Shown one piece after another: positions 35,806 through 40,069 of a stretch of DNA of 40,069 nt. The DNA comes from Desulfobulbus sp. Tol-SR (lineage in GTDB: Bacteria > Desulfobacterota > Desulfobulbia > Desulfobulbales > Desulfocapsaceae). The notes beneath the pieces were generated by a model, which saw only the letters and a program-made list of their open reading frames with translations, did no database searches and was not told the origin of the DNA. Numbering within the stretch: the stretch's first letter is position 1; every line of letters starts with the position of its first letter. Position numbers and translations under genes: made by a program. Location of the stretch: positions 1-40,069 of the forward strand of contig JROS01000142.1 of NCBI GenBank assembly GCA_000769715.1. Reading direction: 5' to 3'.

Positions 35806-38067
35806 ATGTCAAAAAAATATTGTGCATATTTGTGTTCAGGTTGCGGGATAGGAGATGCTCTTGATCTCGATGAACTCAATGGAGTTGTTACGAAAGAGAT
35901 GTCGATGGAATGCAAGGTCCATTCTTGCATGTGCAGCGCCGATGGGCGTGGCCTTATCCAGAAAGATATCGAAGAAGGTTTGAATACTATCGTCATCGGG
36001 GCTTGCTCTCCGCGGGTAATGACCAAAGAGTTTGATTTTGGAGAAGACAAGATCGTTGTCAGAGCAAATCTTCGAGAACAAGTCATATGGTCGGAAGTCA
36101 AACCGGTAGAAGGGCAGGAACCTCACAAGGAAGCTGCAGCCTTTCTACAGGAAACTGCTGCTGATTACATGCGCATGGCCTGTACCCGGGCAAAGAAGAC
36201 TGAACTTCCAGTGCCGTACCAGCTTGAGGCCGTAAACAAAACGATCATGGTTATGGGCGGAGGTATCGCCGGATTGACGGCCGCTTCCGAGGCCTCGGCC
36301 GCAGGATATCAAGTCTTACTCGTTGAAAAAGAAGATAAACTTGGCGGGAAGGCAGCTGGTTGGAGAAAATCATTCCCAACGAAGGCCCCGTGGACTGACC
36401 TTGAGGATAATCCTGTAGATGCGCTTATTAAAAAGGTGACCTCAGACGGCAATATTTCCATTAAAACAGGGGTTGAGGTCGCTCGGATTGGAGGAGCGCC
36501 AGGAAACTTTGCAGTTTCATTCAAACCAACGGGGACAAAAAGTGAGTGGGATGCGCCAGCAAAAGTTGGGGTCGATGAGCAGGACCTCATTGATAAGGGC
36601 CAGAAAGAGGATCCCAACGCAGGTTTGCAGAAATATACCGAAGTAAACCCTGAAGCTACGATTGTGGGATCGGTTGTGCTCGCAACTGGCTGGAAACCAG
36701 CTGATGTTTCCAAGTATGAGCATCTTGGCTATGGCGCCGTGAAAAATGTGGTAACCAATGTCGAATTCGAAGAGTTGGCCAAAGCTGGTAAGGTTCCAGC
36801 CAATGTTGCATTCATCCAGAGTCCGGGGGGAGCAGAGGATGACAAAGATTTTCCGTACTGTAATTCCGTGACTTCGATGGTTGCTCTCAAGCAGGCACAG
36901 TATGTCTGCTCCGACAATCAGGATGGGAAAGCGTATATTCTTTATCAGCATATGCGGACGCCCGGACATATGGAGCTTTTCTACAAGAGTGCACAACAGA
37001 ACAATGGCATTTTCATGACCAAAGCCAGTGTCACCAAGGTCGAGGAAAAAGCAGGAAAATTGTCGGTTGTAGCAGAAAATACCCTTCTTGGCGAAAATCT
37101 CGTTCTGGATGTTGATATGGTTGTCCTTGCAGCCGGCATGGAACCGTCAACACTTTATGAAAGTACTATCAATTTAGCTTACCGCCAGGGCCCGGCATTC
37201 TCTGACCTTGAGTTGTTTGATGGATATGCGGATTCGCATTTCATCTGTTTTCCTTATGAAACACGTCGTACAGGTATATACACCTGTGGTGGTGTGCGGA
37301 AGGCAGAAACTATAGAAGAAACCATTGATGACGCGACCGGAGCTGCATTGAAAGCAATACAGTGCCTTGAGTCAACTGATCGAGGTGTTTCTGTTCACCC
37401 ACGTTCGGGTGATGCAACGTATCCTGAATTTTTCATGCAACGTTGTACACAGTGTAAACGGTGCACTGAAGAGTGCCCGTTCGGTGCACTGGATGATGAC
37501 GCGAAAGGCACACCGCTACCGAATCCAACCCGGTGCAGGCGTTGCGGTACCTGTATGGGTGCATGTCCTGAAAGGATCATCGGGTTTAAGGATTACAATA
37601 TCGATCTGATCGGTTCCATGGTAAAGGCAATAGAGGTTCCGGAGGATGACGAGGATCGACTGAGAATTATCGTTTTTGCTTGTGAAAATGATGCATATCC
37701 TGCGCTTGACATGTCTGGTATGAAGCGTAACGGAATAAATCACATGGTCCGGATAATCCCTGTTCGCTGCCTCGGCTCTGTCAATATGGCTTGGATCCGT
37801 GATGCCCTGTCAGCCGGTATGGATGGTGCCATGCTCCTTGGTTGTACATATGGCGACAACTATCAGTGTCATTTCGTCAAAGGTTCTGAAATTGCAAACA
37901 AACGTATGGAAAATATCGGGGACACATTATCGAGTTTGGGTCTTGAATCCGAAAGGTGTGCAGCAGAACAGGTTGCCATCACCGATTATGACAAGATCCC
38001 AATGATACTCAATGATTTTGTCGATCAAATTGTTGAGATGGGTCCGAACCCATTCAAGGGTTTCTAA
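35806..38067 (+). CDS. qmoB: Quinone-interacting membrane-bound oxidoreductase, subunit QmoB
   Basis: 753 residues. It fuses an HdrA-like FAD part with an MvhD-like C-terminus. The N-terminal domain has CSGCGIGDAL and CKVHSCMCS. The FAD motif MGGGIAGL is near residue 150. Two ferredoxin clusters follow: CTQCKRCTEEC (547, 550, 553, 557) and CRRCGTCMGAC (577, 580, 583, 587). The C-terminal part (about 620-750, with IIVFACENDAYPALDMSG and LLGCTYGDNYQCHFVKG) matches the MvhD/[2Fe-2S] type. AGGAGG precedes the start. Expected to sit on the cytoplasmic face with QmoA. Confidence 0.97.
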   Translation: MSKKYCAYLCSGCGIGDALDLDELNGVVTKEMSMECKVHSCMCSADGRGLIQKDIEEGLNTIVIGACSPRVMTKEFDFGEDKIVVRANLREQVIWSEVKPVEGQEPHKEAAAFLQETAADYMRMACTRAKKTELPVPYQLEAVNKTIMVMGGGIAGLTAASEASAAGYQVLLVEKEDKLGGKAAGWRKSFPTKAPWTDLEDNPVDALIKKVTSDGNISIKTGVEVARIGGAPGNFAVSFKPTGTKSEWDAPAKVGVDEQDLIDKGQKEDPNAGLQKYTEVNPEATIVGSVVLATGWKPADVSKYEHLGYGAVKNVVTNVEFEELAKAGKVPANVAFIQSPGGAEDDKDFPYCNSVTSMVALKQAQYVCSDNQDGKAYILYQHMRTPGHMELFYKSAQQNNGIFMTKASVTKVEEKAGKLSVVAENTLLGENLVLDVDMVVLAAGMEPSTLYESTINLAYRQGPAFSDLELFDGYADSHFICFPYETRRTGIYTCGGVRKAETIEETIDDATGAALKAIQCLESTDRGVSVHPRSGDATYPEFFMQRCTQCKRCTEECPFGALDDDAKGTPLPNPTRCRRCGTCMGACPERIIGFKDYNIDLIGSMVKAIEVPEDDEDRLRIIVFACENDAYPALDMSGMKRNGINHMVRIIPVRCLGSVNMAWIRDALSAGMDGAMLLGCTYGDNYQCHFVKGSEIANKRMENIGDTLSSLGLESERCAAEQVAITDYDKIPMILNDFVDQIVEMGPNPFKGF

Positions 38068-38175
38068 TAACGTCCACGTTGCATGCCAGTTTGCCATTAA
38101 GGAAAATTCGCATGCAGCTTGGTTTTGTTTTCGTGATTATTAATTCTGGGTTTGATGAATCTCAGGAGGAAAAGA

Positions 38176-39366
38176 ATGAATGTTCAACCCGATCTTGAAT
38201 TTATAAAATATTTACAGAGCGCGGGAGGAGACACTGTCAAAAAGTGCTATCAATGCGCAACATGTTCAGTTGTCTGTCCACTTTCAAAAGATGACAAACC
38301 TTTTCCGCGGAAGGAGATGATCTGGTCGCAATGGGGGCTCAAGGATAATCTCGTAGCTGATCCAGATATTTTCCTTTGCCATCAATGTGGGGATTGTTCC
38401 GCGTATTGTCCTCGAGGGGCAAAACCAGGCGATGTTCTCGGTGCTATCCGTGCCTATGCGTATACCTTTTATGGATGGCCGAGCGGGTTGGCAAAACTTG
38501 CGACCAGTGCCAAGAATTTGCCATTGCTGATTGGTATTCCTGCGGCCATTATTTTTGTAATGTGGATGCTTTCCGGAGCCATGCATATCCCGACCAAAGA
38601 ACATTTTGCCAGCCATGGCTATCAACAGTTTTTTGGTACCTGGGATTTCAAATGGTATGCAAAGAATATCTTTTTTATCGTCTTGTTTATGGTTCCAGCT
38701 GCTGGCTTAGCAGTCTTCTCGGCATTCATGGGTGTAACCAAGCTGTGGAGGACAATGGCTGCCAATGCTGGGGTTAATCCAAATTTTCGCCCGTCAGTCG
38801 GTCAATTTTTGTCCAATTTTCTTTGGCCATCAATTGTTGAAATAATTAAGCATAGTCGCTTTCGTGAATGTAAGGTCAATATCGATAGAGTGAGGGGACA
38901 TCTTCCCATCATGTTGGCTTTTATCGGTCTCTTCATCACCACGTGCTGGTCGTTATTGAAAAATGATGTGCTAGGGTTGTTCTGGCCATCGCTGCACGGT
39001 CCATTGCCGATTTATGATCCGATTAAAATTATGGCCAATGTGTCAGCAATAGCCCTCATCTTCGGTGCGTACGTGCTCTGGACCAATCGCTCCAGGTCTG
39101 AAAGTGAAGGGACCAGCACTGGAACCTTTTATGATTGGTTTCTCATCTGGGAGATCATGGCAGTTGGAGTAACAGGATTCAGTGCAGAGATCCTTCGTTG
39201 GTTGGGCTTGCCAACTATTGGATATGTTGTATATTTTTTGCATTTAGTATCTGTCATGATGCTTTTTCTCTATATGCCCTATACCAAATTTGCCCATATA
39301 GTGTACAGGACAACAGCACTTGCATTTGAGAGATATCGAGAGAGTTCGTTTGCAATGCAAAAATAG
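38176..39366 (+). CDS. qmoC: Quinone-interacting membrane-bound oxidoreductase, subunit QmoC
   Basis: 396 residues. It fuses an HdrC-like iron-sulfur domain to an HdrE-like membrane domain that binds heme b and menaquinol. The clusters are Cys24, 27, 30, 34 and Cys68, 71, 74, 78. About six membrane spans run from residue 110 to 385, with several His on or near the spans as heme ligand candidates. The start at 38176 has CAGGAGG upstream; the frame is open eight codons further. It is 108 bases after qmoB, a wider gap than qmoA-qmoB. A terminator follows, so no qmoD is in this operon. Confidence 0.96.
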   Translation: MNVQPDLEFIKYLQSAGGDTVKKCYQCATCSVVCPLSKDDKPFPRKEMIWSQWGLKDNLVADPDIFLCHQCGDCSAYCPRGAKPGDVLGAIRAYAYTFYGWPSGLAKLATSAKNLPLLIGIPAAIIFVMWMLSGAMHIPTKEHFASHGYQQFFGTWDFKWYAKNIFFIVLFMVPAAGLAVFSAFMGVTKLWRTMAANAGVNPNFRPSVGQFLSNFLWPSIVEIIKHSRFRECKVNIDRVRGHLPIMLAFIGLFITTCWSLLKNDVLGLFWPSLHGPLPIYDPIKIMANVSAIALIFGAYVLWTNRSRSESEGTSTGTFYDWFLIWEIMAVGVTGFSAEILRWLGLPTIGYVVYFLHLVSVMMLFLYMPYTKFAHIVYRTTALAFERYRESSFAMQK

Positions 39367-39395
39367 TTACTTAAACGTTCTCTAAGGTCCAGTGG

Positions 39396-39430
39396 AAAAG
39401 CCGAAGCAATAAATTGTTTCGGCTTTTCTT
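39396..39430 (+). terminator. Rho-independent terminator of qmoABC
   Basis: A 10-bp stem (39396-39405 with 39418-39427, core AAGCCGAA) extended by partial CAAT/ATTG pairing in the loop, then CTTT. Confidence 0.85.
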
Positions 39431-39445
39431 TGTCTTTATGATATC

Positions 39446-39478
39446 AATGATTATCATTCGTCGACAATGATTCTCGTC
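39446..39478. promoter_or_regulatory. Two tandem Fur-box-like sequences
   Basis: 39446-39458 reads AATGATTATCATT, whose reverse complement equals the 13-base centre of the Fur consensus. Twenty bases further, 39466-39478 reads AATGATTCTCGTC, a weaker copy. They lie between the qmoABC terminator and the tRNA-tuf promoter. Binding is inferred from base match only. Confidence 0.35.
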
Positions 39479-39519
39479 GCTATGGAAATCAAAATCGTTG
39501 GAAATGGTTTTAAAACGTC

Positions 39520-39548
39520 TTGAAAAATACGAACGGTCTGGGTATAAT
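39520..39548 (+). promoter_or_regulatory. Strong promoter of the tRNA-tuf unit
   Basis: TTGAAA (39520-39525), a 17-bp spacer and a perfect TATAAT (39543-39548), with A/T-rich sequence upstream that could act as an UP element. The start would fall about 8 bases before the first tRNA. Confidence 0.85.
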
Positions 39549-39562
39549 GCTCTGTTTCATGA

Positions 39563-39638
39563 GCTGGCGTAGCTCAATTGGCAGAGCAGCTGATTTGTAA
39601 TCAGCAGGTTGCGGGTTCAATTCCCATCGCCAGCTCCA
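39563..39638 (+). tRNA. tRNA-Thr (anticodon TGT)
   Basis: 76 nt with encoded CCA. The acceptor stem GCTGGCG/CGCCAGC is perfect. The anticodon loop TTTGTAA on GCTGA/TCAGC gives TGT. First gene of the tRNA-tuf unit. Confidence 0.97.
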
Positions 39639-39705
39639 AAAATAAGACTTTACAAAAGAGATCTGAAGAGATAATGAGAAGCTGCCTTTTTCGGGCAGAT
39701 CTTTT

Positions 39706-39790
39706 GGAGGGGTTCCCGAGTGGTTAAAGGGAACAGACTGTAAATCTGTCGGCAGCGCCTTCGGAGGTTCGAATCCTCCCCCCTCCACCA
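39706..39790 (+). tRNA. tRNA-Tyr (anticodon GTA)
   Basis: 85 nt with encoded CCA and a long variable arm. The acceptor stem is GGAGGGG/CCCCTCC. The anticodon loop CTGTAAA on ACAGA/TCTGT gives GTA. The 67-nt spacer before it holds nested pairings (AGATCTG/CAGATCT around CTGCC/GGGCAG), perhaps for processing. Confidence 0.97.
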
Positions 39791-39818
39791 TTACTCTCTC
39801 ATGATGTGCAAATACTGG

Positions 39819-39893
39819 GCGGGAATAGCTCAATGGTAGAGCATCAGCCTTCCAAGCTGAGGGTTGCGGGTTCGAGTCTCGTTTCCCGCTCCA
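39819..39893 (+). tRNA. tRNA-Gly (anticodon TCC)
   Basis: 75 nt with encoded CCA. The acceptor stem is GCGGGAA/TTCCCGC. The anticodon loop CTTCCAA on TCAGC/GCTGA gives TCC. Confidence 0.97.
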
Positions 39894-39916
39894 TTTTTTG
39901 CTCTCTTTGTTCAGGC

Positions 39917-39992
<76 letters not shown>

Positions 39993-40048
39993 TTTAGAGA
40001 AAGTAGAAAAATAATAAAATATTTTAAGGGCCTGAGGAGACAAGGAAC

Positions 40049-40069
40049 ATGTCAAAGGAAAAATTTCAA
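40049..40069 (+). CDS. tuf: Elongation factor Tu, first seven codons (3' partial)
   Basis: The window ends after MSKEKFQ, the usual N-terminus of EF-Tu in this group, with a GAGGAGACAAGGA ribosome region before the ATG. The order tRNA-Thr, tRNA-Tyr, tRNA-Gly, tRNA-Thr, tuf equals the thrU-tyrU-glyT-thrT-tufB unit of E. coli, which supports the call despite the short piece. Confidence 0.88.

Noticed and set aside
39510..39833. Minus-strand frame of 107 codons across the tRNA cluster
   Set aside because: Antisense to tRNA-Thr and tRNA-Tyr; such tRNA-derived frames are often mis-annotated as proteins.

Overview
The window looks like chromosomal DNA from a dissimilatory sulfate-reducing bacterium of the Desulfobacterota, most likely near the Desulfobulbales. 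The main reason is the linked aprBA (APS reductase) and qmoABC (quinone-interacting oxidoreductase) genes on the right. Gram-negative shape genes, a GTP-type PEP carboxykinase and a proteobacterial tRNA-tuf arrangement fit this. The lineage is inferred from gene content, not from a search. No insertion sequence, prophage, CRISPR array or rRNA operon is visible.

Left part (1-4.6 kb): the 3' end of an unknown gene, then a minus-strand block. The block holds a TPR lipoprotein, an ECF sigma factor, a membrane-anchored TPR protein that is a likely anti-sigma or sensor, and a secreted Gly/Asn-rich protein. The last three genes overlap and form one operon. The lipoprotein and the sigma-linked membrane protein share the same TPR plus degenerate OmpA-like C-terminal layout. 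This is the least explained system in the window. A tRNA-Ala(GGC) with its own promoter and terminator follows.

4.7-10.5 kb: the rod-shape operon mreB-mreC-mreD-mrdA-rodA. 10.5-19.8 kb: housekeeping genes, namely hemH (minus), a ribosome-hibernation (HPF/RaiA)-cold-shock fusion with a long leader, polA, an unknown Cys-rich protein, hflKC (minus) and a CNNM/CorC-type membrane protein. 19.9-22.6 kb: pckG (minus) with a near-consensus promoter, a gene-free stretch with an orphan promoter, and tRNA-Leu(CAG).

22.7-31.5 kb: ribF, a three-gene cassette (TPR, zinc-ribbon/HEAT, TPR) of unknown role, then ribE-ribBA-ribH-nusB and ftsK. ribD is not in the cluster.

31.5-40 kb: the sulfate respiration core. 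aprBA has a consensus promoter, a leader of about 200 nt and a strong terminator. A large 26-bp-arm inverted repeat lies between aprA and qmoA. qmoABC ends at its own terminator. After two Fur-box-like sequences and a strong promoter come tRNA-Thr(TGT), tRNA-Tyr(GTA), tRNA-Gly(TCC) and tRNA-Thr(GGT), then the first seven codons of tuf. AprAB reduces APS to sulfite and AMP, and QmoABC is thought to pass electrons from menaquinol to it.
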